DNA from: Pedobacter sp. SL55
GTDB taxonomy: Bacteria > Bacteroidota > Bacteroidia > Sphingobacteriales > Sphingobacteriaceae
NCBI RefSeq assembly: GCF_026625705.1
Contig: NZ_CP113059.1
Span: 1 to 64,000, forward strand
DNA length: 64,000 bases
Direction: 5' to 3'
Positions 32,529 through 42,065 of this stretch are shown here, one piece after another. The notes below the pieces were generated by a model that ran no database searches, was not told where the DNA came from, and saw only the letters and a program-made list of their open reading frames with translations. A program made the position numbers and the translations under genes. The stretch's first letter is position 1, and every line of letters begins with the position of its first letter.

Positions 32529-32733
32529 AAGTTTTTCTATAGGTTAATGTACCTACAGCAAAAACCGTTTCAATTTTAACCAAATCTCTATTTTTTTTAG
32601 CCAGCTAAAAATTATTAGGCTTAACAGTACAAAAAAGCACGTTCATTTATTTTAACAAAAGCTTGCTAAAACATGAAAGTGCATTTATTTACTCAAGTAG
32701 CGCAAAACCTTGCCCACCCCATTATTTACAGAC

Positions 32734-34701
32734 TTACCGTACTCTCTTTAAAATAGTTACGCCTAACGGAGGCAGATTAATCAAGATAGATTGCTCCTGA
32801 TGCTGATGTGCAACACTTTCGGTAGATTTAGATTCTAGGTTTAACTGGTTGCTTCCATAAAATTCTCCAGCATCCGAATTAAAAATCTCTCTCCACTTAC
32901 CTTTTACCGGAATACCAATTCTATAATTTTCGCGAAATACCGGAGTTAAGTTAATGGCAATAACTAAGGTATCTTTTGCTTTGTCGGCTTTCCGTTGAAA
33001 AACATAAACAGACTGATCGGCATCATCGGCCTCTTGCCATTCGAAACCTTGGTAAGAGAAATTATAATGATATAAGGCAGGTTCTGATTTAAGCAATTCA
33101 TTAAGTGCCTTTACTGTTCTCGACATTCCTTTGTGCGGTGCGTGTTCCAGTAAATCCCAGTTTAGCGATTGTAGGCAGTTCCATTCAGAAGTTTGTGCAA
33201 ATTCATCGCCCATAAAAAGCAATTTAGCGCCAGGATGTACCCACATATAAGTATACAACGCTCTTAAATTCGCAAATTTTTGCCATTCATCGCCAGGCAT
33301 TTTATAAATCATTGGCGATTTGCCATGCACCACTTCATCATGCGATAGCGGCAGCATGAAGTTTTCGGTAAAGGCATAAGTCATGCTAAAAGTTAGCTGA
33401 TGATGATGGTGTTTTCGGCCAATTGGGTCAACCTTAAAATACTTCAGCGTATCGTTCATCCAGCCCATCATCCATTTCATGCCAAAACCCAAACCGCCAG
33501 CATAAACTGGGCGGGTTACACCATCATAAATACTACTTTCTTCGGCAATAGTTTGTATGCCTTTAAAGTTTCCATACAACGCTTCGTTCATATCTTTCAA
33601 GAACTTTACCGCCCCTAAATTTTCGGTACCACCGTATTCGTTAGTGCCATATTCGCCTTCGCTCCTACTAAAATCAAAGTACAACATAGAAGCTACGGCA
33701 TCTACACGCAAACCATCTAAATGGTATTTATCGAGCCAAAACATGGCATTGCTGATTAAAAAAGAGCGCACCTCGTTTCTATCGTAGTTAAAAATGTAAG
33801 ATTTCCAATCGGGATGAAAACCCTTGCGCATATCAGAGTGTTCATACAAATGCGTACCATCGAAATGATATAAACCATTGGCATCGCCTGGGAAATGCGA
33901 TGGCACCCAATCTAAAATTACGGCAATGTTATTTTTATGGAACTCCTCAATGAGCAACATTAAATCTTGCGGAGAACCGTGACGGGAACTTGCGGCATAA
34001 TAGCCCGTAACCTGATATCCCCAAGATGGATAGTAAGGATATTCCATTACGGGCAAAAACTCTACGTGGGTAAAGCCCATTTCTACCACATATGGCACAA
34101 GCGTTTTAGCAATTTCGCCGTAGCTTAATACCCTTTCTGGATTGGATGGGTCGCGTTGCCAAGAACCTAAATGCACTTCATAAACCGAAATAGGCTGGTC
34201 TAGCGCATTTTTCTTCTCCCTTTTGTTCATCCACGCTTTGTCTTTCCATTGGTATTCGGTATCCCAAACTACCGATGCTTTTTGTGGTGGATGCTCGGCA
34301 TGCAAAGCATAAGGATCGCTTTTTTCTAAATCTTCGCCGTTAAAACCTTTGATATAATATTTATAAACTTCGCCCTTTTTAAGGTTTGGAATAAAACCTT
34401 CCCAAATTCCTGATTCATCCCAACGGTTATACAACAAATGACTTTCTCTATTCCAACCGTTAAAGTTGGCCATTACACAAACCTTTTGTGCATTGGGTGC
34501 CCAAACTGCAAAATAAACGCCTTCTATACCATTCACTTTGCACAGATGCGCTCCCATTTTTTCATAAAGCTTAAAGTGCTTTCCTAAAAGAAACAAAGAA
34601 ATATCGAAATCGGTTAATAGCGTATGTTGCCAAACTGCAGATTGATACTGATTAAAGGCAGTTGCTTTAGGTTTAATGGTTTTTGTGGTTCGCTTGGCCA
34701 T
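32734..34701 (-). CDS. glgB: 1,4-alpha-glucan branching enzyme
   Basis: A 655-residue GH13 enzyme that introduces alpha-1,6 branches in glycogen. An N-terminal CBM48-type domain (about 45-135) contains GVYFAVWAPNAQKVCVMANF. The catalytic barrel has DWVPSHFP, GLRVDAVASMLYFD (nucleophile Asp), TIAEES (acid/base Glu) and LPLSHDEVVHG. Length is normal for the family. It starts at ATG 34701. The GH31 alpha-glucosidase at 35807 on the same strand suggests a small alpha-glucan metabolism neighbourhood, separated by an ABC module. Confidence 0.96.
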   Translation of the reverse strand: MAKRTTKTIKPKATAFNQYQSAVWQHTLLTDFDISLFLLGKHFKLYEKMGAHLCKVNGIEGVYFAVWAPNAQKVCVMANFNGWNRESHLLYNRWDESGIWEGFIPNLKKGEVYKYYIKGFNGEDLEKSDPYALHAEHPPQKASVVWDTEYQWKDKAWMNKREKKNALDQPISVYEVHLGSWQRDPSNPERVLSYGEIAKTLVPYVVEMGFTHVEFLPVMEYPYYPSWGYQVTGYYAASSRHGSPQDLMLLIEEFHKNNIAVILDWVPSHFPGDANGLYHFDGTHLYEHSDMRKGFHPDWKSYIFNYDRNEVRSFLISNAMFWLDKYHLDGLRVDAVASMLYFDFSRSEGEYGTNEYGGTENLGAVKFLKDMNEALYGNFKGIQTIAEESSIYDGVTRPVYAGGLGFGMKWMMGWMNDTLKYFKVDPIGRKHHHHQLTFSMTYAFTENFMLPLSHDEVVHGKSPMIYKMPGDEWQKFANLRALYTYMWVHPGAKLLFMGDEFAQTSEWNCLQSLNWDLLEHAPHKGMSRTVKALNELLKSEPALYHYNFSYQGFEWQEADDADQSVYVFQRKADKAKDTLVIAINLTPVFRENYRIGIPVKGKWREIFNSDAGEFYGSNQLNLESKSTESVAHQHQEQSILINLPPLGVTILKRVR

Positions 34702-34734
34702 AATTGGTCGTTTGCTGTAAGATAGAAATTTATT

Positions 34735-35391
34735 TTAATGAAAATTGGGCAAGTAGCAATGTAATTGCAAATCTTCTAAATTATTGATATTGTAATTGCA
34801 ACCGTTATGAAGTAGTATTGTTCTAGATGCATAATTCAGTACGTGTTGGTAATAATGATCGGTAATTACGAAGCCCTTGTAAGACAACATCGCATTAATG
34901 TTTGTTTTGATTTCTTCAATTAATAAAGGAGACAACTGAGAAAAAGGTTCGTCGAGCAGCACATATTTAGCATCACTATAAATCATCAGCAAAGCTTCTG
35001 CTAACCGTCTATATCCGCCAGAAAGGTTACCTATTTTCTCATGTAAGTTATCTCGAAAAACAGGCAATTTGAGCAGTAAATCTTGATATTTATTGGTGTA
35101 GAGCTTAACCGCAGTACCTAATTTTAAATAATGAGGGATAAAAAATGATTGCGATAAGTAAGCGAAGTCTCCAGTAAGAAAGCCTTTTGCAGCTATTTTA
35201 TCATCTACCCTTAAATGTTTGTAGTGAGGTTTGATAGTGCCAAAGATGATTTTTAACAAAGTAGATTTGCCGCAGCCGTTTCTACCTAAAACACCAACCA
35301 CTTCACCTAAGCTACACTTTAAATAGACGTTATTGAGCACAGGCCTATCACCAAAACTATGTTGTACGCTGTCTATAAAAAATTCATCCAT
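34735..35391 (-). CDS. ABC transporter ATP-binding protein
   Basis: A 218-residue ATPase subunit. Walker A is GRNGCGKSTLLK, the signature LSGGYRRLAEAL and Walker B YVLLDEPFSQLSP. The H-loop His is in ITDHYYQHV. It overlaps the small membrane-protein gene upstream by 19 bases, so the two are co-translated and probably form one complex. Substrate cannot be told. The C terminus is short and lacks any accessory domain. It starts at ATG 35391. Confidence 0.88.
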   Translation of the reverse strand: MDEFFIDSVQHSFGDRPVLNNVYLKCSLGEVVGVLGRNGCGKSTLLKIIFGTIKPHYKHLRVDDKIAAKGFLTGDFAYLSQSFFIPHYLKLGTAVKLYTNKYQDLLLKLPVFRDNLHEKIGNLSGGYRRLAEALLMIYSDAKYVLLDEPFSQLSPLLIEEIKTNINAMLSYKGFVITDHYYQHVLNYASRTILLHNGCNYNINNLEDLQLHCYLPNFH

Positions 35392-35696
35392 AGCCAGCAG
35401 AGCATTAATGAGAGAACAAAAAGGCCGAATTCGATGCTAAAGAATGTACCTAAAATACGTCGGTAACTGATGCCTAAATTGTAATAGTAAAAAATACGAT
35501 AGCTGAAGAATAGCTTTTCGATAGCAACAGTTGTTGCGTAGCCTATCATTTTAAAAGCGAAAGCTAAATTATACAGATTTATTTTATCAAAACCTTTGAG
35601 GTAAAACAGGTTTAACCAAAATAAACTTAAGGCAAAGTTTAAAACAAAAACCAACTTGAAATGATGCCAATAAAGAATTTTTAACTTTTGATACAT
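35373..35696 (-). CDS. Small multi-pass membrane protein
   Basis: A 107-residue hydrophobic protein with about three membrane segments (near 13-34, 44-65 and 83-106). I do not recognise the family. Overlap with the ABC ATPase gene suggests it is the membrane partner, although three helices is far smaller than usual ABC permeases; a homo-oligomer or an additional permease would be needed. It starts at ATG 35696. Confidence 0.65.
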   Translation of the reverse strand: MYQKLKILYWHHFKLVFVLNFALSLFWLNLFYLKGFDKINLYNLAFAFKMIGYATTVAIEKLFFSYRIFYYYNLGISYRRILGTFFSIEFGLFVLSLMLCWLWMNFL

Positions 35697-35719
35697 TTCA
35701 AATTGGTTTGGTTAATTAT

Positions 35720-35795
35720 GCCGTCATTTCGAGGGAAACGAGAAATCTGTTAGTACAATTATGAAACAGATTTCTCCTAACGTCGAAATGACGGC
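35720..35795. repeat. Dispersed palindromic repeat (GCCGTCATTTCGA family)
   Basis: GCCGTCATTTCGA at one end and TCGAAATGACGGC at the other form a perfect 13-bp outer stem. Inner arms GAAATCTGTT and AACAGATTTC also pair. It lies between the membrane-protein gene and the GH31 gene. Related elements are at 42536 and, with a variant core, 41959. Confidence 0.8.
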
Positions 35796-35806
35796 AAGGG
35801 TAATAA

Positions 35807-38278
35807 TTATCCCTTCAAAATATTAATTCTTGAGAAAGTTTTGTTTGACTTAAAGCGTAAAATTCCGCGTTCGTTTACTACGAAATCTTTTACTTCCTTA
35901 TCGTCTACATATACTTTACCAACCTTAAATGGCAAAGCAATGATACGCAAATCGTAAAGTTCGTAAGTTGGTGTGTACAAACCTTCGATAGTTTGTTCTA
36001 TGTTAAAGCTGTTTCCATCGCCTTTTACATTGAATTTTTTCTCTAAGTAAATATCCTGCTCGTAAGCAAAAGTATCGCCATGATCTTCGTACATAAACGA
36101 GTTCACTTCGTAATCCGAATAATAAACATTCAACCAAACTTCGTCGATATGTTTTTCGCCAACGTATTGCATTACCGGATATTCTGGCATTACCGAACCA
36201 GCTCTAACAAATAAAGGCATCGTATCTAGAGGCGTATCTACCACGTATTCGTTTTCGCCGTTTAACAATTCTAAAGTCCAATAGTTAAACCATTTTCCTT
36301 TTGGCAAGTATACTCTTCTCGATGATGCGCCTTGCTCCAGTACTGGGCAAACCAATATTTTATCGCCAAAAGTAAACTCATCTTGGCGGTAGTGGTTAGC
36401 AATATTTTCTTGCTCTAACATAGCCAACGGGCGCAAAATTGGAAAACCATAACGATGATGCTCCCAGAACACCGAATAAATGTATGGCATTAATTTATAG
36501 CGCAGCTCAATAAACTTACGGTTAATCGAAGTAAATGGCTCGCCAAAGCTCCAAGGTTCACGCTCGCGAGTATCGCCAGCAGAGTGTGCACGCATAAATG
36601 GAGAAAACACCCCTAACTGTATCCAACGGGTAAACAATTCGCCATCTGGCTCGCCGCTAAAACCACCAATATCGGTACCGCAAAAAGGCACACCAGAAAT
36701 AGACATACGCTGACATTGAATATTTGCCAATTTCAAGTGCTCCCAAGTTGCTACGTTATCGCCAGTCCAAACCGAAGCATAGCGTTGCATACCCGAATAA
36801 CCAGCCCTAGTAATGGTAAACGGACGTTTATTGCGTTGCAGTTTCTTCAAACCTTCGTAGGTAGAGCGTACCATTTGCATGCCGTAAACGTTGTGTGCCT
36901 TGCGGTGCGAGCCACGGTAGCCATCGTAATTGTGGCGTACATCGTTAGGGAAAGTTCCGGCACCAAACACCGCTGGTTCGTTCATGTCATTCCAAAATCC
37001 AGCAACGCCCATATCTACCAATTCTTTGTACAAACCGCCCCACCATTCTCTCACGGTTGGGTTAGTAAAATCTGGAAATTGGCAACGCCCCGGCCAAACA
37101 TGGCCTTCCATAAAATAGTCATCACTTCTGCGGCAGAAATAATTGTTGTCTTTTCCTTCCTTAAATACCCAATAATTATCATCAACTTTAATTCCTGGAT
37201 CAATCATCACCACAGTTTTCATCCCTACATCCGCCAGTTCTTTAATCATCTTTTTAGGGTCTGGAAAATATTTCTTGTTCCAAGTAAAGCAACGATAGCC
37301 ATCCATGTAATCGATATCCAAATAAATGGCATCGCATGGAATATTTTGCGATCTAAACCCATCGACAATTTCTCTTACTTTACTTTCTGGATAGTAGCTC
37401 CAACGGCATTGGTGGTACCCAATAGCCCATTTTGGTGGCAATTGGTGGGTTCCGGTTAAAGATTGGTAACGTTTTACCACATCCATCATGTGCGGCCCGT
37501 GGATATAATAGTACTGCAACTCGCCTCCATCAGCCCAAAAGCTGGTTTTGCTATTGTCTTGCATTCCAAAATCGAAGTACGACTTAAAAGTATTGTCGAA
37601 GAAAATACCGTAAGCCTCGCCCTGGTTTATACCTGTGTAAAATGGAATGGTACGGTATAAAGGGTCTTGGTCCCAACCGTAAGAGTAGGCATCGGTATTC
37701 CAATTCTGGAACTTTCTGCCCCGCAAATTCATATTCCCCGATTTATCGCCCAAGCCAAAGAAATTTTCATCAGACTGGCAGTGTTTGGTAGCATACACAT
37801 AAAAACCGCCAAACTCCGCATTCTCTTCCCAGTGCATTGGCGAGGCATCGCTACTGGTTACAATACCTGTCTTGTTGCATATAAACGAAATCAGAAAATC
37901 AGCTTTGCTAACTCTACAAGTAATTGTATTGGTAGCAATTAGATACGCTTCTGTAGTATCTTCTAACTTGAAAATGGTTACTTTTTGATCCACCTGCTCT
38001 ACGGCATAAGAAAAATCGGCCAAGAAAGTACCATGAGGCGCCAAACGAACCCTGATAATCTCGTCGCTTACCACTCTTACCTCAACCACCGCATCGCCAT
38101 CAGAGAAATAAAACTTATTGCCTTCTTTTTTAACACTTTTTACCGAAGTAAGGTATTCTTTCTCAATTGGTTTTATATCCGTAACCGGATTATTCAAATG
38201 CTGTACAACTTCTTCTTCAAATTGTTCTTTGTTATGTATTTCCGAAATTTCGAAGTCTTTGTTCAGTTCGTCTCCCAT
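35807..38278 (-). CDS. GH31 family alpha-glucosidase
   Basis: An 823-residue glycoside hydrolase family 31 enzyme. An N-terminal beta-sandwich (about 50-270) leads to the barrel. The catalytic nucleophile is Asp431 in GFWNDMNEPAVFG; other family blocks are PPKWAIGYHQCRWSY, FCGTDIGGFSG and PFMRAHSAGDT. It releases terminal glucose from alpha-linked glucosides or starch oligomers. No signal peptide is seen, so it is probably cytoplasmic. It starts at ATG 38278. Large open frames on the opposite strand are shadows of this gene. Confidence 0.95.
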   Translation of the reverse strand: MGDELNKDFEISEIHNKEQFEEEVVQHLNNPVTDIKPIEKEYLTSVKSVKKEGNKFYFSDGDAVVEVRVVSDEIIRVRLAPHGTFLADFSYAVEQVDQKVTIFKLEDTTEAYLIATNTITCRVSKADFLISFICNKTGIVTSSDASPMHWEENAEFGGFYVYATKHCQSDENFFGLGDKSGNMNLRGRKFQNWNTDAYSYGWDQDPLYRTIPFYTGINQGEAYGIFFDNTFKSYFDFGMQDNSKTSFWADGGELQYYYIHGPHMMDVVKRYQSLTGTHQLPPKWAIGYHQCRWSYYPESKVREIVDGFRSQNIPCDAIYLDIDYMDGYRCFTWNKKYFPDPKKMIKELADVGMKTVVMIDPGIKVDDNYWVFKEGKDNNYFCRRSDDYFMEGHVWPGRCQFPDFTNPTVREWWGGLYKELVDMGVAGFWNDMNEPAVFGAGTFPNDVRHNYDGYRGSHRKAHNVYGMQMVRSTYEGLKKLQRNKRPFTITRAGYSGMQRYASVWTGDNVATWEHLKLANIQCQRMSISGVPFCGTDIGGFSGEPDGELFTRWIQLGVFSPFMRAHSAGDTREREPWSFGEPFTSINRKFIELRYKLMPYIYSVFWEHHRYGFPILRPLAMLEQENIANHYRQDEFTFGDKILVCPVLEQGASSRRVYLPKGKWFNYWTLELLNGENEYVVDTPLDTMPLFVRAGSVMPEYPVMQYVGEKHIDEVWLNVYYSDYEVNSFMYEDHGDTFAYEQDIYLEKKFNVKGDGNSFNIEQTIEGLYTPTYELYDLRIIALPFKVGKVYVDDKEVKDFVVNERGILRFKSNKTFSRINILKG

Positions 38279-38764
38279 ATTTTTTATAGTTAAGCTTGTT
38301 ATAAAACAGCTTATGATTTTAAAATTGTTTTGTTACCTAATAGATGTTAAATGATAGTGTAAATATAAAATAAATGAGATAGAAGCCAAATAAATTATAG
38401 TGTGAACTTTACACCAAGTAAGATTAACATTAAAAATGCTCTTTAGATTTATTTTTTTGAAAAGCAGTTTTTGTAGGGCTATTAAAATGTACCCCCGCTT
38501 TACGCTACACTCTTTTTGTTGGCATTGCCGTTCATATTTGTCATGTTGAGCTTGTCGAAGCATCTACTTACAACAAACAATCCTTCGACAAGCTCAGGAT
38601 GACACCTACAAAAAGTATTTTCACTTCAATCGGGTTTGACTAACAAAAAACTGTGCAATTAAGAACCGAACAACCTCTCAAATCGTTTAAGATTATAGCA
38701 TATTCAACAAACTGATATGCGTATATTTGAATACTAGAAACAAAGCCATCATTATAAAACAGGA
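38279..38764. other. Intergenic region between divergent GH31 and Fic genes
   Basis: AT-rich, no gene supported. It holds the palindromic repeat at 38539-38604 and, after it, the sequence TTCAATCGGGTTTGACTAAC (38626-38645), which recurs with one change at 24818-24837. No clear promoter consensus was seen. Confidence 0.5.
38539..38604. repeat. Dispersed palindromic repeat (GAGCTTGTCGAAG family)
   Basis: TGAGCTTGTCGAAG and CTTCGACAAGCTCA form a 14-bp perfect stem, with TGTCAT/ATGACA outside it across a small mismatch. Another copy is at 53786-53866. Confidence 0.8.
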
Positions 38765-39322
38765 ATGAAAAACATTGACGAACAAAGCTTAAAAAAAGCC
38801 CTTCTTTTATTCGAAAGCGGCGACATCGATCATATTGAAATTGGTACAACCAAAGGTTTACAACAGCTACATAAATATTTGTTTGATGGACTTTATGATT
38901 TCGCTGGAAAAATACGCACACAAAACATTTCAAAAGGCGGATTTAGATTTGCTACAGCCTTATATCTAAATGAGATTTTGGCAAAAATTGAACAAATGCC
39001 AGAAAACACTTTTGAAGAAATTATTGCCAAATATGTAGAGATGAATATCGCCCATCCGTTTATGGAGGGCAATGGCAGAACCAAGCGCATCTGGCTAGAT
39101 TTAATCTTAAAAGCTAACTTAAAAAAAGTAGTGAATTGGCAATTTGCAGACAAATTTCTTTACTTACAAGCAATGGAACGCAGCCCAATCAACGATTTAG
39201 AATTGAGAACATTACTTTTTCAAAACCTAACCGACGAAGTTGAAAACAGGGAAATTATTTTTAAAGGCATAGAGCAATCGTATTACTACGAAGGGTATAA
39301 GAAAGAGGATGATGGTTTGTAG
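38765..39322 (+). CDS. Fic-domain protein (class III adenylyltransferase-like)
   Basis: A 185-residue protein with a complete Fic motif, HPFMEGNGR at 97-105 (catalytic His97), which transfers AMP or a related nucleotide moiety to target proteins. Near the C terminus SYYYEG (Ser172, Glu176, Gly177) matches the autoinhibitory helix motif (S/T)xxxE(G/N) of class III Fic proteins such as the Neisseria enzyme; its Glu blocks productive ATP binding. So it carries its own inhibitor and needs no separate antitoxin. It starts at ATG 38765. Target unknown. The gene at 39346 follows by 23 bases. Confidence 0.9.
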   Translation: MKNIDEQSLKKALLLFESGDIDHIEIGTTKGLQQLHKYLFDGLYDFAGKIRTQNISKGGFRFATALYLNEILAKIEQMPENTFEEIIAKYVEMNIAHPFMEGNGRTKRIWLDLILKANLKKVVNWQFADKFLYLQAMERSPINDLELRTLLFQNLTDEVENREIIFKGIEQSYYYEGYKKEDDGL

Positions 39323-39345
39323 TCCTAAATTCAGCTGCGCTAGAT

Positions 39346-39879
39346 ATGGAAAAAGAACTTGAGCAAATATTTGAACTTGAAACAGAATACAAATATGACG
39401 AAGCATTTCTAAGATATAAACATCTTTTAAATTCAAATCACATAGATTTTGACATTTGGAAATATTACTATTTTTTTCTTTGGTCAATGCTGGAAGATTT
39501 AGATAACGATTTCACAATTCTTAAAAAGTCAAATCTTAAAGAGGAATTAATTAACGAGCTTGAATTTGGACGTAGAAAGTATGTAAATATAGCTGAGTTC
39601 AATTTTATTGTTGGTTATACAATTTCAATCTTCCCGTATGAATTTGGAGACTATATCGAATTTGAAAACATCGGGAAAAACTTTTTAAAAGCAGCTAATA
39701 AAATGGATACTCAAAATTCACTTTATAGAATGGCAGTTTTAGGAAACACTGAAAACCTTTCGAATGATGAAAGAAACGAATATGAAGAGTTACGGCCAAA
39801 AGTTTCTAAACAGATTTCCGAAAACTATTCGGGAAAAGGAATTTTAAATGAATATTACAGAAGTGTATTCATACGTTAA
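39346..39879 (+). CDS. Hypothetical acidic helical protein next to fic
   Basis: A 177-residue soluble protein, rich in Glu, Tyr and Phe, with no signal or membrane segment. I do not recognise the family. Helix-forming repeats (ELETEYKYDEAFLRYKHLL) resemble TPR-like or immunity-type proteins. Base composition (AT-rich, many AAT/GAA codons) differs from the neighbours, as in recently acquired accessory genes. It starts at ATG 39346, just after fic, so co-expression is possible. Confidence 0.6.
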   Translation: MEKELEQIFELETEYKYDEAFLRYKHLLNSNHIDFDIWKYYYFFLWSMLEDLDNDFTILKKSNLKEELINELEFGRRKYVNIAEFNFIVGYTISIFPYEFGDYIEFENIGKNFLKAANKMDTQNSLYRMAVLGNTENLSNDERNEYEELRPKVSKQISENYSGKGILNEYYRSVFIR

Positions 39880-40037
39880 CAGCTGCTTTGGATTTGCAAT
39901 CAGCAATTAATAAAGCCTCGCTGTGCAAGATTTAGGCAGTGGCGACTGCTAATGTTGGCGTCTCCGCCAATGTTTATTAAAACATAGCAGTAGCAAATAC
40001 TTTACACATCCATTCCTCACTATCCAAGCGCTTATCT

Positions 40038-40045
40038 TATTTTTG
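40038..40045 (+). promoter_or_regulatory. Candidate -7 promoter element
   Basis: TATTTTTG fits the Bacteroidota -7 consensus TAnnTTTG and lies 17 bases before the ABC ATPase start. No TTG is found at the -33 position, so support is weak. Confidence 0.35.
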
Positions 40046-40062
40046 TAGCATACACAAAACAA

Positions 40063-40692
40063 ATGATAGAAATAAAATCTGTTTCACATCAGTATGGCGC
40101 TGAGCAAACGATAACCTTTGCCGATTGGCAGGTAAACAATGGCGAGCAATGGCTTTTGCTTGGCCAATCAGGCAGCGGAAAAACGACGCTATTGCACATT
40201 TTAACAGGCTTGCTTCAACCTACTGCTGGCGAAATCAAAATTGACGATACTAATTTATATTCACTTTCTTCTAAAAAACTAGACGAATTTAGAGGGCAGC
40301 ACATTGGTATCGTTTTTCAAAAACCACACTTGATTAAAAGCCTCAACATTACCGAGAACCTAATTTTAGCACAAAGCTTTGCAGGTTTACCTACCGATAA
40401 AAATCGCATTGAAGAAGTGCTGGCTTCGTTAGATATGGCTCACAAAAAGAATGCTTATCCGCAAGAGTTAAGCCAAGGGCAATTGCAACGCGTTACCATT
40501 GCCAGAGCAGTAATCAACAAACCAACCTTGCTAATTGCCGATGAACCAACTTCAAGCTTAGATGATAAAAATGCGGAAGCCGTTTTGGCTTTACTAAAAG
40601 AACAATCGGAATTAAACAAAGCTACTTTGGTAGTTGCTACCCACGACAAAAGAGTAAAAGATGCATTTAATTTAACCTACAGCCTATTATGA
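40063..40692 (+). CDS. LolD/MacB-like ABC transporter ATP-binding protein
   Basis: A 209-residue ATPase. Walker A is GQSGSGKTTLLH, the Q-loop VFQKPHLIKSLN, the signature LSQGQLQRVTIARA and Walker B LLIADEPTSSLD. It belongs to the LolD/MacB/FtsE type, which pairs with FtsX-like permeases and usually drives mechanotransmission rather than substrate channelling. The permease gene overlaps it by four bases (ATGA). The DUF3299-like gene follows. It starts at ATG 40063. Confidence 0.92.
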   Translation: MIEIKSVSHQYGAEQTITFADWQVNNGEQWLLLGQSGSGKTTLLHILTGLLQPTAGEIKIDDTNLYSLSSKKLDEFRGQHIGIVFQKPHLIKSLNITENLILAQSFAGLPTDKNRIEEVLASLDMAHKKNAYPQELSQGQLQRVTIARAVINKPTLLIADEPTSSLDDKNAEAVLALLKEQSELNKATLVVATHDKRVKDAFNLTYSLL

Positions 40693-41948
40693 GCCCATTA
40701 AAATTAAGCTGGAAAAACATTTGGTCGAAGCCGTTAAATACATCGCTAAACATCCTATTAATTGCTTTTGGAACGGCGATTTTAACGGTTCTACTACTAG
40801 CATCCACCCAAATAGAAGATAAGTTAGACAAAAACTCGAAAGATATTGACTTGGTAGTTGGTGCAAAAGGCAGCCCTTTGCAACTGATTTTAAGCAGCAT
40901 TTATTACATCGATTTCCCAACTGGAAATATTCCGATGAAAGAAGCTCAAAAGTTAATGAAAAGTCCTTTCGTAAAACGAGCTGTACCTTTGGCTTTGGGC
41001 GATAATTACAATGGTGTACGCATTGTGGGTACCGATAGTAATTACATCAGCCTTTATGGCTTAAAATTACAAAGCGGTAAATTTTGGGAAGCCGATTTAG
41101 AGGCCACTATTGGCACCAATGTAGCCAAAGAACAAAACCTAAAAGTTGGCGATACTTTTTTTGGCGGTCATGGTTTAACCGAAATGAAGGATGAGCACAC
41201 AGACCATGCATACAAAGTGGTTGGAATTTTGGCACCACAGCAGAACGTAACCGACAATTTAATTTTAACGGGTATTAGCAGTGTTTGGAAAATGCATGAA
41301 GACACCCCCCATCCCCCTAGAGGGGGAGTTAGCGAGAGCATTCATGAAAACGTTGACCATAAACATCATGCTCACGAAGACGAAGCAGACCACGCTCATG
41401 ATGAAGACCGTGAATTTACTTCGTTGTTAATTCAATACCGTTCGCCAATGGCAGTAGCCATGTTCCCAATGATGGTAAACCAAACTACCAATATGCAGGC
41501 GGCTAGTCCGGCGCAAGAAAGTACCCGTTTGTTTTCTTTAATTGGTGTTGGAGTAGATACTTTGCAATGGTTTGCGGTGTTGATTATGTTTATTGCAGCC
41601 ATTAGTGTATTCGTAAACTTGTACAATTCCTTAAAAGAAAGAAGTTACGATTTGGCTATCATGCGTACATTGGGTGCATCAAAAGGCAAACTTTTTTCGT
41701 TAATCATTTTAGAAGGTTTAATTTTGACCTTCATAGGCACAATTATTGGCATAGCTTTGGGGCATGGTATTTTACAATTGATTGGCAGTTACCAAGAAAG
41801 TAGCCAGGCAAAAATGAATGGTTTACTTTTTATAGACGAAGAGATTTATTTATTGGCAGCAGGTTTATTGATTGGAATTGTTGCGGCAATTATACCTGCA
41901 ATACAGGCCTACAGAGCAGATATATCGAAGATTTTAGCAAAGAATTAA
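40689..41948 (+). CDS. FtsX-like ABC permease with His-rich periplasmic loop
   Basis: A 419-residue permease of the MacB/LolC type. A first membrane segment (about 18-38) is followed by a large periplasmic domain, then three C-terminal segments (about 290-315, 335-360, 378-400) in the FtsX fold. In the periplasmic domain, residues about 205-240 hold a His/Asp/Glu-rich stretch (HKHHAHEDEADHAHDEDRE) that could bind zinc or another metal. Just before it a short palindrome, TCCCCCT-AG-AGGGGGA (41312-41327), is embedded in frame and encodes PRGG. It overlaps the ATPase gene by four bases. Substrate is inferred, not known. Confidence 0.88.
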   Translation: MSPLKLSWKNIWSKPLNTSLNILLIAFGTAILTVLLLASTQIEDKLDKNSKDIDLVVGAKGSPLQLILSSIYYIDFPTGNIPMKEAQKLMKSPFVKRAVPLALGDNYNGVRIVGTDSNYISLYGLKLQSGKFWEADLEATIGTNVAKEQNLKVGDTFFGGHGLTEMKDEHTDHAYKVVGILAPQQNVTDNLILTGISSVWKMHEDTPHPPRGGVSESIHENVDHKHHAHEDEADHAHDEDREFTSLLIQYRSPMAVAMFPMMVNQTTNMQAASPAQESTRLFSLIGVGVDTLQWFAVLIMFIAAISVFVNLYNSLKERSYDLAIMRTLGASKGKLFSLIILEGLILTFIGTIIGIALGHGILQLIGSYQESSQAKMNGLLFIDEEIYLLAAGLLIGIVAAIIPAIQAYRADISKILAKN

Positions 41949-41958
41949 ACAAGTAAAC

Positions 41959-42041
41959 TGTCATTGCGAGGCACGAAGCAATCTTACAACACCTAAAATA
42001 ATTACTTTCGCTTTAGGATTGCTTCGTGCCTCGCAATGACG
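41959..42041. repeat. Dispersed palindromic repeat with 24-bp arms
   Basis: GTCATTGCGAGGCACGAAGC then AATC is matched perfectly by its reverse complement at 42017-42040. The outer GTCATT/AATGAC resembles the 35720 and 42536 elements, the inner part differs. It lies between the permease and the DUF3299-like gene; in RNA it would form a very stable hairpin between two cistrons. Confidence 0.85.
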
Positions 42042-42065
42042 GCAGGAAAAAATATAATACACAAA

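Noticed and set aside
36716..37459. A 247-codon open frame on the plus strand
   Set aside because: It is antisense to the GH31 gene, whose catalytic motifs are intact; the antisense translation has no recognisable domain.
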